Positions 14,935 through 22,753 of a DNA stretch of 64,000 nt are shown here, one piece after another. Positions within the stretch are counted from its first letter, which is position 1. Every line of letters starts with the position of its first letter. The translations under genes were made by a program, and so were the position numbers. The DNA is taken from positions 15,191 through 79,190 of the forward strand of contig DATGGK010000056.1 of assembly GCA_035308565.1 (NCBI GenBank), written 5' to 3'. This DNA is from JANXLS01 sp035308565. Its GTDB lineage: Bacteria; Planctomycetota; SZUA-567; H5-PLA8. The notes under the pieces were generated by a model. The model had not been told where the DNA came from and made no database searches. It saw only the letters and a list, made by a program, of their open reading frames with translations.

Positions 14935-16668
14935 GTGCAGAACGCTTCACCAACCGAGCCGCCCCATCCATTGCGCGATTCCAGCGCCTGGCTTTCCCAC
15001 CTCGCCTTCGCCGCCGTCCTGCTCTATTTCGCCTACGTCTACAGCGGCATCCTCTTCCTCACCGAAGGCGTCACCGAGCGCGACGGATTCTATCACGCGC
15101 GCTATTCGCAGATGCTGCCGCAGCGCGGGCTTTCGCGTGAATTGCCGTGGATGCAGTTTACCGATTGGAAGGAGCATTTCTGCGACAAGGATTTTCTTTA
15201 TCATGTTTATCTTGTTCCATTCACACGCAACGCCGCGGAACCGCTGCCCGGCGCGAAATGGGGGACGCTTGTTCTTTTCCTCGGCGCGCTGACGGCGCTT
15301 TATTTTGTGCTGCGAAAATGGAACGTGCCGTTCGCTGTTTTGTGGGTCGCGCTGCTGGGTGTGGGGAGCGCTTATTTTCTCACGCGCATGTTCATGGTCC
15401 GCTCGCACTGCCTGTCCGTGCTGCTGATGATCGTGGCCGTGCACGTCATTTTGAAGCGCCGTTTTTGGCCCTGTTTCGCGATGGCGTTTCTGTATGCGTG
15501 GTCGTACAGCGTCCCGCTGGCGATGCTGATCGCCGCCTGCGTCGCCGAAGCCGGCCGCTTTTTTGTCCAAGAACCGCGACCGCAAGGGAGCGGCATTTCG
15601 CGCGATTGGAAACAATCCGCGCGCATGCCGCTTGCCACCACCGCCGGCCTGCTCGCCGGTCTTGCGATTCACCCTTACACGCCCTACTCGCTCAAATCCA
15701 TCTGGATGTTCGTCGAAATCATCCGTTCCGGCCAACTCGGCAGCGACGTGGAACTCGGCTCCGAATTTCAGCACATGACCGGCGCGGCGGCGTTCACGGT
15801 TTCAATCGGCACGACCGTCGCCGCGCTCGCCGCACTCATCGGCGCGCTGCTGCTTTTCACGCGCGTCGTCAAGAATCGCACACTCGCGCCCGAAACCGCC
15901 GCCATCGTCGCGCTCTCCACGGCGTGGTTCGTCAGCATGTTCATCTCGTTCGAGCGCTTCATCGAATACGCCGCGCCGATCGCTTGCCTCGCCTGCGGTT
16001 TCGTCGCGCGCGATATGCTCGGCCCGCTGCCGCCGTTCAATAGGCTTGCCGAAAAACCGCGCCTCATCGCGCTCGCCGGTGTGGGACTTTTTGTGATGAT
16101 TTTGGCAGGCTTGCATTCATTCACCTACAACGTGACGTTTCAATTTTTCAAGCTATCGTTCGACAGATTCGCCGAAATCGCCGTTCGCTATGACCAGAAC
16201 AAAGGAGATCTATCCGCTAAGGAGAAAGAGGAGCGACAATGGGTTCTGCTTCGCGAACGCTACTTCGACGGCGCGGGCAATTGGATGCGCGCGAATTTAA
16301 AGCCCGGCACCGTCGTCGCCAATTTCTACTGGGACGATTTCCCCGAATTATTCTACGGCACGCCGGAGATGTACTACCTCGTCGGCCTCGACCCCACTTT
16401 CATGCGCCTCTCGTATCCTGAGAAATCAAAAGCGCTGGAAGATATGAGGGTGAAGGAAACGCCCGGCGGTGCACTTGTGCGCGGCGCAAGTCCGCTCGAT
16501 TTTGCCAAAATTAAAGCGCTCTTTGGATCAAAATATACGATTCTCCGCCGATACCGCGCCGCAAAATACGTCGAACTCCTCGACGAAAACAAGCGCCTCA
16601 AGCCCGCCGCCGCTCATGGGAAAATTGTGTACCAGGATTCGCTCGCTGTGATCTACGAATCAGATTGA
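14935..16668 (+). CDS. Polytopic membrane protein of unknown function
   Basis: A 577-residue protein with a GTG start (GAGAG 9-13 nt upstream). It has roughly eight to ten hydrophobic segments between residues 20 and 400, for example LAFAAVLLYFAYVYSGILFL, then a soluble C-terminal domain of about 170 residues. The acidic pair in the first loop (EGVTERDGFYHARY) and the C-terminal 'FYWDDFPELFYGTPEMYYLV' recall GT-C/PMT-like glycosyltransferases of planctomycetes. I cannot assign it firmly. Residues 212-220 (EPRPQGSG) are a translated copy of a dispersed repeat sitting in a cytoplasmic or periplasmic loop. Confidence 0.75.
   Translation: MQNASPTEPPHPLRDSSAWLSHLAFAAVLLYFAYVYSGILFLTEGVTERDGFYHARYSQMLPQRGLSRELPWMQFTDWKEHFCDKDFLYHVYLVPFTRNAAEPLPGAKWGTLVLFLGALTALYFVLRKWNVPFAVLWVALLGVGSAYFLTRMFMVRSHCLSVLLMIVAVHVILKRRFWPCFAMAFLYAWSYSVPLAMLIAACVAEAGRFFVQEPRPQGSGISRDWKQSARMPLATTAGLLAGLAIHPYTPYSLKSIWMFVEIIRSGQLGSDVELGSEFQHMTGAAAFTVSIGTTVAALAALIGALLLFTRVVKNRTLAPETAAIVALSTAWFVSMFISFERFIEYAAPIACLACGFVARDMLGPLPPFNRLAEKPRLIALAGVGLFVMILAGLHSFTYNVTFQFFKLSFDRFAEIAVRYDQNKGDLSAKEKEERQWVLLRERYFDGAGNWMRANLKPGTVVANFYWDDFPELFYGTPEMYYLVGLDPTFMRLSYPEKSKALEDMRVKETPGGALVRGASPLDFAKIKALFGSKYTILRRYRAAKYVELLDENKRLKPAAAHGKIVYQDSLAVIYESD
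15571..15594. repeat. Dispersed CGACCGCAAGGGAGCGG repeat inside a coding region
   Basis: 23 of 24 nt match the copy at 42865-42888, which lies in a non-coding region after rpmB. Here it is read in frame as EPRPQGSG. Confidence 0.85.
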
Positions 16669-16699
16669 GTCCGTAACTTCGAACGCGCGCCAAGCGATA

Positions 16700-16822
16700 A
16701 TAGGCATTGCCCTCAGCGCCAACGGCGCGAACTTTTAAAGCCCAGGGCGAAGCGTACCCGCGCAGCCCTGGGTACGCAACACACGAAGTCCCAAAAGCCC
16801 CAAAGGGGCGAACTAATGGGCT
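16700..16822. repeat. Intergenic repeat block with several hairpins
   Basis: The 298-nt gap between the membrane protein and the RRM gene holds GCGCCAACGGCGC, an arm pair CCCAGGG/CCCTGGG around 16742-16772, and CCCCAAAGGGG at 16798-16809. The right part (from about 16825) is AT-richer, includes TAAAATATTAT, and probably carries the promoter of the RRM gene. No gene is seen. Confidence 0.55.
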
Positions 16823-16966
16823 TGCCACTAAACTGACACACACCCCATAAAATATTATCGGAATTTCTCCTGTTGCGTTTTTTTTGGGGTATGGGTAATG
16901 TCTGTTTGCGTGTCGGGACGGCAAGCGTTTGGGGCGTGTTGTCGAGTCGAGAGGAGAGCGGGCGCG

Positions 16967-17311
16967 ATGGGGAAGAAGATTTACGTCGGGAATCTGAGCT
17001 ACCAGACCACGAGCGACGAATTACGAACGTATTTCGCCACGTACGGGAATGTGGTAAGCGCGGAGGTGTTGAAGGATCGTGACAGCGGGCGGAGCAAGGG
17101 CTTCGGTTTCGTCGAAATGGGAACGGATCAGGAAGCGCAGGCCGCCATTGCGGGGCTGCATGGCAAGGACTTCGGAGGCCGCCCGTTGACGGTCAACGAA
17201 GCTCGCCCGCGTGAGGACCGCCCGCGAGGCGGCGGCGGTGGCGGCGGCGGCGGCGGACGCGGCGGCTACGGTGGCGGAGGCGGACGGGGCGGTGGCGGCG
17301 GTTACCGATAG
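16967..17311 (+). CDS. RRM-type RNA-binding protein with glycine-rich tail
   Basis: A 114-residue protein with one RNA recognition motif at residues 3-80. RNP2 is KIYVGNL and RNP1 is KGFGFVEM. The tail from about residue 85 is PRGGGGGGGGGGRGGYGGGG, an RGG-like segment. Such small RRM proteins occur in cyanobacteria and planctomycetes and often respond to cold. The start is the ATG after GAGGAGAG; a longer upstream frame lacks homology. The gene is monocistronic by spacing. RNA targets are unknown. Confidence 0.93.
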   Translation: MGKKIYVGNLSYQTTSDELRTYFATYGNVVSAEVLKDRDSGRSKGFGFVEMGTDQEAQAAIAGLHGKDFGGRPLTVNEARPREDRPRGGGGGGGGGGRGGYGGGGGRGGGGGYR

Positions 17312-17482
17312 TCTGTCTTCAGCGTTCTCATTCGTCCAAAATATCTCCCTCTTTTACGCAGCATCAGGCCCCCTGCGCGCGTCGTATATTGCGTGCGCAG
17401 GTAGGCCTGTGCACGTGTGCTTTATTGCCGCTTTTTTAGCGGCTCCACCGATTGAGAATCCATTCCGAGAGATACGACACTC

Positions 17483-18886
17483 ATGAAATTGGTTCCTGCG
17501 CTTATTCTGTCCGGTGCACTGATGTTTCCGCTCACGCTTCGCGCCTCGGATGTCTATGTCCCGCCCGACCGAGAACCGTCTCCCGAGGAAACGCTTATCC
17601 TTGAACTCATGAATCGTTTCCGCGCCGATCCCAAAGCCGAAGCCCTGCGCATCGCGCCCGCCGGCGCCGCGACCATGACGTATTCGGGCAAAGGCGTCGA
17701 TTGGAAAATGTTCGTCGAAGAAATGAATGAACTCAAAGCCGCGCCACCGTTGGTGTTCAATCTTGAACTGCTCGACGCCTCCCGCAAACACGCCTATTAC
17801 ATGATCCAAAATGAACTGACGCACGTCGAAGACCCCAACAAGCCCGCGTTTTACGGCGCGGGGTTTGGCGAGCGCTGCAAAAACAGCGGATACAAAGGTT
17901 TTGCCGGCGGCGAAAATGCATTCCGCGATCCGGGCAACGTCAAAAACAGCCACAAAGGTTTCATCACCGATTCCGGCGAAGGCCCCGGCGGGATGCAGCC
18001 CGGCCGCGGCCACCGCATGAACATGATCAACGCCGGCTATAAGGAAGTAGGCGGCTCGGCGGTCCCGCACGGCAAAGGCTTTTCCGTGGTCCACGATTTC
18101 GGCAGCCGCAAAGTCCGCATGGCCGGCGGCGTGATTTACATGGACAAAGACGGCGACAATTTCTACAGCATCGGCGAAGGCATCGGCGGCGTGACCATCA
18201 AATCCAGCGACGGCGCCTCCACCGCGACCTGGAAAAGCGGCGCGTTCGAATTGGATCTCAAAAGCGACGGGCCGGTGACCCTCACCGCTGAATACGGCGG
18301 ACAGGCTTTCTCGAAAACTTTCGAGGCCGGCAAGGAGAACATCAAGTTCGATTGGATCGTCCCCGAAAAAATCGCGCTCGACCGCGCCGACCAGTTGCTC
18401 GCCGACGTCGCGAAAATCAAGGAAACGAAGTCCTCGACGTACACCAACGCCATCCTCGCGCTATGGCTCAACACGCGCGGCCTTTCGCTCGACGCCGCGC
18501 GCGCGAAGAAAATCGAAGAGATTGCCGGCAACGCCGGAGTTGAATTGGAACAGCATCAGAAAGTCGTGATCGAAGCGCTGAAGAATTTCGATCCGAAAGA
18601 ATTCGGAAACATCCTCGACACGCAGCGCAAGCGCTACCGCGGCACGAGCGCCGACAGTTGGTTCCGCGAAGCTGAAACGGTCGCCAACATGAAATACAGC
18701 GCCAAAGTCCTCGACGCCGCGCCGGCCGACAATCCCAAAATCGCCGCCGCCAACAAAAAACAACTCGCCACTCAGATCGAGGAAGTCGAAAAGCAGTTGA
18801 CCTACGCCCAACTCAAACAGGAACTCTCCGACTTGCTTGTGGCCTTGAAAATTCCCGACGCTCCCGCTAAACGTAGACGCAGTTGA
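17483..18886 (+). CDS. Secreted CAP-domain (SCP-like) protein
   Basis: A 467-residue protein with a signal peptide (MKLVPALILSGALMFPLTLR, AS). A CAP domain spans residues about 30-200: the helix ILELMNRFRADPKAE, then LLDASRKHAYYM, FAGGENA and GRGHRMNMINAGYKEVGGSA, which carry the conserved histidine and glutamate positions. A small beta domain follows at about 215-290 (VIYMDKDGDNFYSIGEGIGGV), a calcium-loop-like segment also seen next to bacterial CAP domains. The rest is helical and charged and ends in KRRRS. It is probably exported to the periplasm or surface. The molecular role of bacterial CAP proteins is poorly defined. Confidence 0.87.
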   Translation: MKLVPALILSGALMFPLTLRASDVYVPPDREPSPEETLILELMNRFRADPKAEALRIAPAGAATMTYSGKGVDWKMFVEEMNELKAAPPLVFNLELLDASRKHAYYMIQNELTHVEDPNKPAFYGAGFGERCKNSGYKGFAGGENAFRDPGNVKNSHKGFITDSGEGPGGMQPGRGHRMNMINAGYKEVGGSAVPHGKGFSVVHDFGSRKVRMAGGVIYMDKDGDNFYSIGEGIGGVTIKSSDGASTATWKSGAFELDLKSDGPVTLTAEYGGQAFSKTFEAGKENIKFDWIVPEKIALDRADQLLADVAKIKETKSSTYTNAILALWLNTRGLSLDAARAKKIEEIAGNAGVELEQHQKVVIEALKNFDPKEFGNILDTQRKRYRGTSADSWFREAETVANMKYSAKVLDAAPADNPKIAAANKKQLATQIEEVEKQLTYAQLKQELSDLLVALKIPDAPAKRRRS

Positions 18887-18890
18887 AGTA

Positions 18891-18912
18891 GGACGGGCTT
18901 CCAAGCCCGTCC
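18891..18912. repeat. Short palindrome after the CAP gene
   Basis: GGACGGGCTT and AAGCCCGTCC flank two C residues and form a perfect hairpin 5 nt after the stop codon. A shorter relative (CACGGGCTTTTAGCCCGTG) lies at 25393-25411, just after the TPR-roadblock gene. Both could act as weak terminators or mRNA end signals. Confidence 0.6.
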
Positions 18913-18930
18913 AGAGCAACGGAGCAGGGT

Positions 18931-19263
18931 ATGGATTCGGGACTCCTCGGCATTCTTGGATTTTTCCTGATCGTCGTTGGGTTGCCTGTGTACGTGGGCT
19001 ACCGCCTCAAACTGGCGGAAATCCGCGCGAAGCAAACCGCCGACCCCAACGCCGATCTTCTCGCCCGCATCGCCGCGCTCGAAAAAAAATGTGAAACGCT
19101 TCAAGAGCAAGTCACCGAAGCCCACATCCTGATCCACGACGAACAACGCGAGTTGGACCGCAAATTAGCCGCGCGCCTCGAAGCCGCCGGCCCCATTCCC
19201 CATTCCAATCCAATCTCACAACCGCGCCGCTCCAACTCCCCCGCGGAAGTCAAAATCCCATAG
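18931..19263 (+). CDS. Small membrane-anchored coiled-coil protein
   Basis: A 110-residue protein with one N-terminal membrane helix (GLLGILGFFLIVVGLPVYVG) and a charged heptad-rich segment (DLLARIAALEKKCETLQEQV, TEAHILIHDEQRELDRKLAA). The layout recalls PspB-like envelope-stress proteins, but no specific motif confirms this. The C-terminal 25 residues are Pro/Ser-rich and disordered. The stop codon lies inside the start of a dispersed repeat. Confidence 0.6.
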   Translation: MDSGLLGILGFFLIVVGLPVYVGYRLKLAEIRAKQTADPNADLLARIAALEKKCETLQEQVTEAHILIHDEQRELDRKLAARLEAAGPIPHSNPISQPRRSNSPAEVKIP

Positions 19264-19300
19264 GCCTCACAGGCCCTTTAAGCCCATAGGCCCTATCAGG
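19257..19300. repeat. Dispersed CCTATAGGGCC-family repeat between convergent genes
   Basis: CCCATAGGCCTCACAGGCCC, then TTTAAGCCCATAGGCCCTAT, lies between the coiled-coil gene and the oxidoreductase fusion. Other members are at 13267-13288, 19551-19582 (coding) and 23991-24040. Confidence 0.7.
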
Positions 19301-19310
19301 CGCGAATATT

Positions 19311-21311
19311 TTACTCCAAATTCAACCACTTCATCTCATCCGCCGTCAATTCCAAATTCACGCCCTCCATCGCCTCCCGCGTTTCATCGATGCTGCGCGG
19401 CCCAATCAGCGCGAACACCGGAAAGCGCTGGCAGAGCACATACGCCAGCGCAATGTTGATCGCCGCCACGCAGCGCTTCGCAGCCAGCTCCTCCGCGCGC
19501 TGCTTGCGCTGCCAATTCGCCGCGCTCGCCCACACGCGCGCAATTTCCTCCCCATTGGTCCTATGGGTCCCATCCGTCCTATTTCCCTCACGCGTAAAAA
19601 ATCCGCGTGCCTGGCTCGACCACGCAAACAGCGGCAGCCGCGTCCGTTCAAACCAAGCCCGCGATTCATCGTCCGACGACGAAATGCAGCCGGCCCACAC
19701 CGGTTCGTTGGGCCGCGCCAGGCTGAAATTGTTGCTCACCGCGCCGAAGCCGCGCAAGCCGTGCGCTTTTGCGTACGCGTTGGCTTCGTCCACGCGCGCC
19801 AGCGTCCAATTCGATCCGCCAAACACGCAGCGGATGCGCCCCGCGCGATGCTGCTCGTTCAATGCCTCGACGAATTCCCCGACGGGCACCGACGGATTGT
19901 CGCGGTGCAAAAAATAAATGTCCACCGCATCCGTCTGCAAGCGCTCCAAACTCTCCGCAAGCTGTTTGCCGACGCGGTCCGGAAAACAATCCGGCGTGTG
20001 CGCGCCTTTGCCGATCAGCACAATCTTCTCGCGCACGCCGCGGTTCTTCATGTACTGCCCCATTAATTTTTCCATCAGGCCGTGTGCGTACTGATGTGCC
20101 GTGTCGAACGCCGTGCCGCCGCGTTCGATAAAATCGTCGCACACCGCCGCGAGATGCGGCATCGTCTTTTGATTGTCCATGCCCAGAATGACGCGCGAAA
20201 TCTTCTTATCGACGCCCGCCACTTCGCCATAGCGCATCCGCGCATCCGCGCGCACAGACAGTGGTCCGCCATGCGCAATCGGCACGCGGCCGGGGCGTTC
20301 GATTTCGTATACCAGCCCAATTTCCTCGCGCCATTTGTCCAGCGTGCGCATAATCGCCATCGAATCGGCCCACGTCACCTGCGGGCATTCGCGCCGCTCG
20401 ATGTTGTTGCCCACTGCATCTACTTCGAGCGCGTACAAATGCATTTTGTTCTCAACGACAATTTCGCGTTCCAATTCATGCCGCCGCCGCACATAAATCC
20501 TCGTTGAACCGCCTTCCTTCGACGGCAGCCACGGCGCTGGCACGAAAATCTGCCCGTCCGTCCCAAAAATCCGTACGACATTTTCCTGCTCAAGCTGCAC
20601 GCCTGTGCCGATCTGCGCCACAATCTCGCCCGGGTATTTCGCGACCGCCGACGTGTACTCATCCACGCCCGTCTGCCCCAGATGGCCCACCGCTTTCAAT
20701 GAAATCGGCTCGCAAAAATCCTTCCCTAGCGCCGCGCCCGCGAGCAGATTCGCCATGCTCGCCGGATAACACCCTACGTCCAGAATCCCACCGCCGCCCA
20801 ATTCGTTCGCCAAATGCCGGCCCGCAGGATTGAACGGCATCGTGAAGCTGAACGTCGCCTGAATCAGCCGCGTTTCGCCGGCCGCTTTTTCGCGCACAAG
20901 CTGCGCCAGTTGCATCGTCTGCGGATGCACGCGGTACATGAACGCTTCCATGAAAAATCGATCGTAGCGCCGCGCCGCGTCGAACACCGCCGCCGCCTCG
21001 TATTGATTGAGCGCCATCGGTTTTTCGCACAGCACGTGCTTCCCCGCCGCCAGCGCGCGGATCGACCATTCCACGTGATAGGGATGCGGCATCGAAATAT
21101 AAACGCACTGCACGTCCTTGTCCGCCAGCAGCGCCTCATAGCTGGCATAGCGCCGCTCCATCCCAAACTCCGCGCCAAACGCATCCGCCGTTTCCTGCGA
21201 ACGGCTCCCCACCGCCAGCAGTTCCCCCGTGAGCGACGCCTTCACGCCGCGCGCGTACGTGTGCGCAATCTTCCCCGTCCCCAAAATGCCCCACTTGTAT
21301 CTCTCGCTCAT
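19311..21311 (-). CDS. Gfo/Idh/MocA oxidoreductase fused to an aldo/keto reductase
   Basis: A 666-residue two-domain enzyme. Residues 1-325 are a Gfo/Idh/MocA unit: Rossmann GILGTGKIAHTYARG, the EKP motif HVLCEKPMALN, and the C-terminal fold GGGGILDVGCYP. Residues about 345-666 are an aldo/keto reductase barrel: YGEVAGVDKKISRVILGM, GGTAFDTAHQYAHG with the catalytic Asp and Tyr, KIVLIGKGAH where the family has its lysine, and DIYFLHRDNPSVP with the histidine. Two NAD(P)-dependent activities in one chain suggest consecutive steps on a sugar or polyol. A dispersed repeat is read in frame at residues 570-587 (REGNRTDGTHRTNGEE). The start follows GGGAGTG. It is divergent from the TlpA genes. Confidence 0.9.
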   Translation of the reverse strand: MSERYKWGILGTGKIAHTYARGVKASLTGELLAVGSRSQETADAFGAEFGMERRYASYEALLADKDVQCVYISMPHPYHVEWSIRALAAGKHVLCEKPMALNQYEAAAVFDAARRYDRFFMEAFMYRVHPQTMQLAQLVREKAAGETRLIQATFSFTMPFNPAGRHLANELGGGGILDVGCYPASMANLLAGAALGKDFCEPISLKAVGHLGQTGVDEYTSAVAKYPGEIVAQIGTGVQLEQENVVRIFGTDGQIFVPAPWLPSKEGGSTRIYVRRRHELEREIVVENKMHLYALEVDAVGNNIERRECPQVTWADSMAIMRTLDKWREEIGLVYEIERPGRVPIAHGGPLSVRADARMRYGEVAGVDKKISRVILGMDNQKTMPHLAAVCDDFIERGGTAFDTAHQYAHGLMEKLMGQYMKNRGVREKIVLIGKGAHTPDCFPDRVGKQLAESLERLQTDAVDIYFLHRDNPSVPVGEFVEALNEQHRAGRIRCVFGGSNWTLARVDEANAYAKAHGLRGFGAVSNNFSLARPNEPVWAGCISSSDDESRAWFERTRLPLFAWSSQARGFFTREGNRTDGTHRTNGEEIARVWASAANWQRKQRAEELAAKRCVAAINIALAYVLCQRFPVFALIGPRSIDETREAMEGVNLELTADEMKWLNLE
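19551..19582. repeat. CCTATAGGGCC-family repeat inside the aldo/keto reductase region
   Basis: CCCATTGGTCCTATGGGTCC, then CATCCGTCCTAT, matches intergenic members of the family and is translated as NRTDGTHRTNG on the minus strand. It keeps the reading frame. Confidence 0.75.
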
Positions 21312-21341
21312 GGCATCACACTCCCGCAATAATTCCGTTAG

Positions 21342-21347
21342 TATAAT
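21342..21347 (+). promoter_or_regulatory. Putative -10 hexamer for the TlpA genes
   Basis: A perfect TATAAT sits in the 126-nt divergent gap, 90 nt before the first TlpA gene. No good -35 hexamer is visible 16-18 nt upstream, so an alternative sigma factor or an activator-dependent promoter is possible. Confidence 0.3.
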
Positions 21348-21437
21348 GCTTGCTTTTCCTGAAATCTCGGAATAATGGTTTCCCCAAAGCGCCCTGTGGT
21401 GTAGCTCTAGCGTTTGAACTCTTCCGAAGGAAATTTC

Positions 21438-22598
21438 ATGAAGTCTCTTTTGATCGCCCTGCTCTCCGTTTCCGCGCTTCTGGCAAGCCTTACAGCACGA
21501 GCCGAGGAGCCGAAGAAAGATCCGCCGAAGACGCCTGCAGCGGCCGACGCGCCGAAAGAGGGCGAGAAAAAAGACGAAATCGATATCTACAAAGTTCCCG
21601 AAGGAGCCGACGCCACCTCCGATGCGCTGGTCGCTTTCTGCAAAAAGCTGATGACCCATCGCCCGGCAAGTGCCGCGGAAGCGCAGACTCATCGCGCGAA
21701 GCTGCTTCCGGCGCTCAAAACAGCCACAACCCAAATTCTGACGTTGGAAAAAGGCGACGCCACCGCCAACGGGCACTTCGCGCGCGGAATCCAAATGCAG
21801 CTTGAGCTCGGCGCAGCCATGAGCAATCCCAAAGGCCCGGCCTTCGCCAAATTCATCGACGACGCCGCGAAATTCGCGGAATCCGACAAGCTGGACAACA
21901 GCGATGTGAACATGCTCTCGACCGTCGCGCGCAACTTGCAGTACGTGGACGCCGACAAGGCCAAGGGCTTCTATGAAAAACTGCTGGCGATTTTCGGAAA
22001 GAGCGCTCTGCCAGCGGCGAAACAACAAGCGGCCGAAATCCCCGGCGTGCTGCGCCGCCTGAACCTCCCCGGCCAGGTCATGGAGCTTACCGGAAAAACA
22101 TTCGACGGCAAAGATTTCGATCTGAAGTCGCTCAAAGGCAAAGTGGTGCTCGTCGATTACTGGGCAACCTGGTGCGGCCCTTGCCGTGCGGAATTACCCA
22201 ACGTCAAAAAGAACTACGAAGGCTACCACGGCAAAGGCTTTGAAGTCGTCGGCATCAGCGGCGACCGCGATCGCGCGGCGTTGGAGAAATTCCTCACCGC
22301 CGACCCGCTACCCTGGACCACCATTCACGAGATGGAAAACGGTGCGTGGAAACCGAATCCTTCGATGGAGAAATACGGCATCAATGCGTATCCGACGACG
22401 CTGCTGGTCGGAAAAGACGGCAAAGTCGTGGCGTTGAACGCGCGCGGCCCGAAACTGGGTGAATTGCTGAAGGCACAATTGGGCGAGCCGGAACCGCCAA
22501 AGGAACCGGCGAAGGATGCGCCTCCGGCCAAGGAACCAGCTAAGGATTCGAAAGTCGGCGCGGCCCAAAAGGGCGATTCCAGTTCGGCAACCAAATAA
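21438..22598 (+). CDS. TlpA/ResA-like thioredoxin-fold protein, copy 1
   Basis: A 386-residue exported protein with a signal peptide (MKSLLIALLSVSALLASLTA, RA). A helical domain of about 190 residues follows, then a TlpA/AhpC-type thioredoxin domain (residues about 210-355) with the redox motif WATWCGPCRAELP and the cis-proline loop AYPTTLLVG. The tail is a low-complexity Lys/Pro/Glu stretch (EPPKEPAKDAPPAKEPAKD). It probably reduces or rearranges disulphides in the periplasm. AAGGA precedes the ATG. A strong terminator separates it from its tandem paralogue. Confidence 0.9.
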   Translation: MKSLLIALLSVSALLASLTARAEEPKKDPPKTPAAADAPKEGEKKDEIDIYKVPEGADATSDALVAFCKKLMTHRPASAAEAQTHRAKLLPALKTATTQILTLEKGDATANGHFARGIQMQLELGAAMSNPKGPAFAKFIDDAAKFAESDKLDNSDVNMLSTVARNLQYVDADKAKGFYEKLLAIFGKSALPAAKQQAAEIPGVLRRLNLPGQVMELTGKTFDGKDFDLKSLKGKVVLVDYWATWCGPCRAELPNVKKNYEGYHGKGFEVVGISGDRDRAALEKFLTADPLPWTTIHEMENGAWKPNPSMEKYGINAYPTTLLVGKDGKVVALNARGPKLGELLKAQLGEPEPPKEPAKDAPPAKEPAKDSKVGAAQKGDSSSATK

Positions 22599-22625
22599 TG
22601 ACGTTTGGATAAAGCTGTTTTAAAC

Positions 22626-22660
22626 AGCATCCGCCGCGCGCGGGTGCTCTTTTTTTTTCA
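22626..22660 (+). terminator. Rho-independent terminator of TlpA copy 1
   Basis: AGCATCCGC pairs with GCGGGTGCT around CGCGC, followed by CTTTTTTTTTT. The stem core is the same as that of the terminator after copy 2 (23914-23945). Confidence 0.85.
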
Positions 22661-22753
22661 GTGAAGTGCGGTTTCGGGCGTCTGTTATTGGTTAGCGCCC
22701 GACGGTGTACGTGGTGGCGTGTGGTCGATTTAATCCTTTTAGGAAAGTCTCTC

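Noticed and set aside
21330..21350. Shared AATTCCGTTAG motif near 21.33 kb and 48.33 kb as a regulatory site
   Set aside because: Two matches of 11 nt in 64 kb are not enough to claim a regulon, and the spacing to the start codons differs.
21312..22028. N-terminal extension of the oxidoreductase fusion
   Set aside because: It would overlap the divergent TlpA gene and add a low-complexity segment. The ATG at 21311 with GGGAGTG starts the Rossmann motif.
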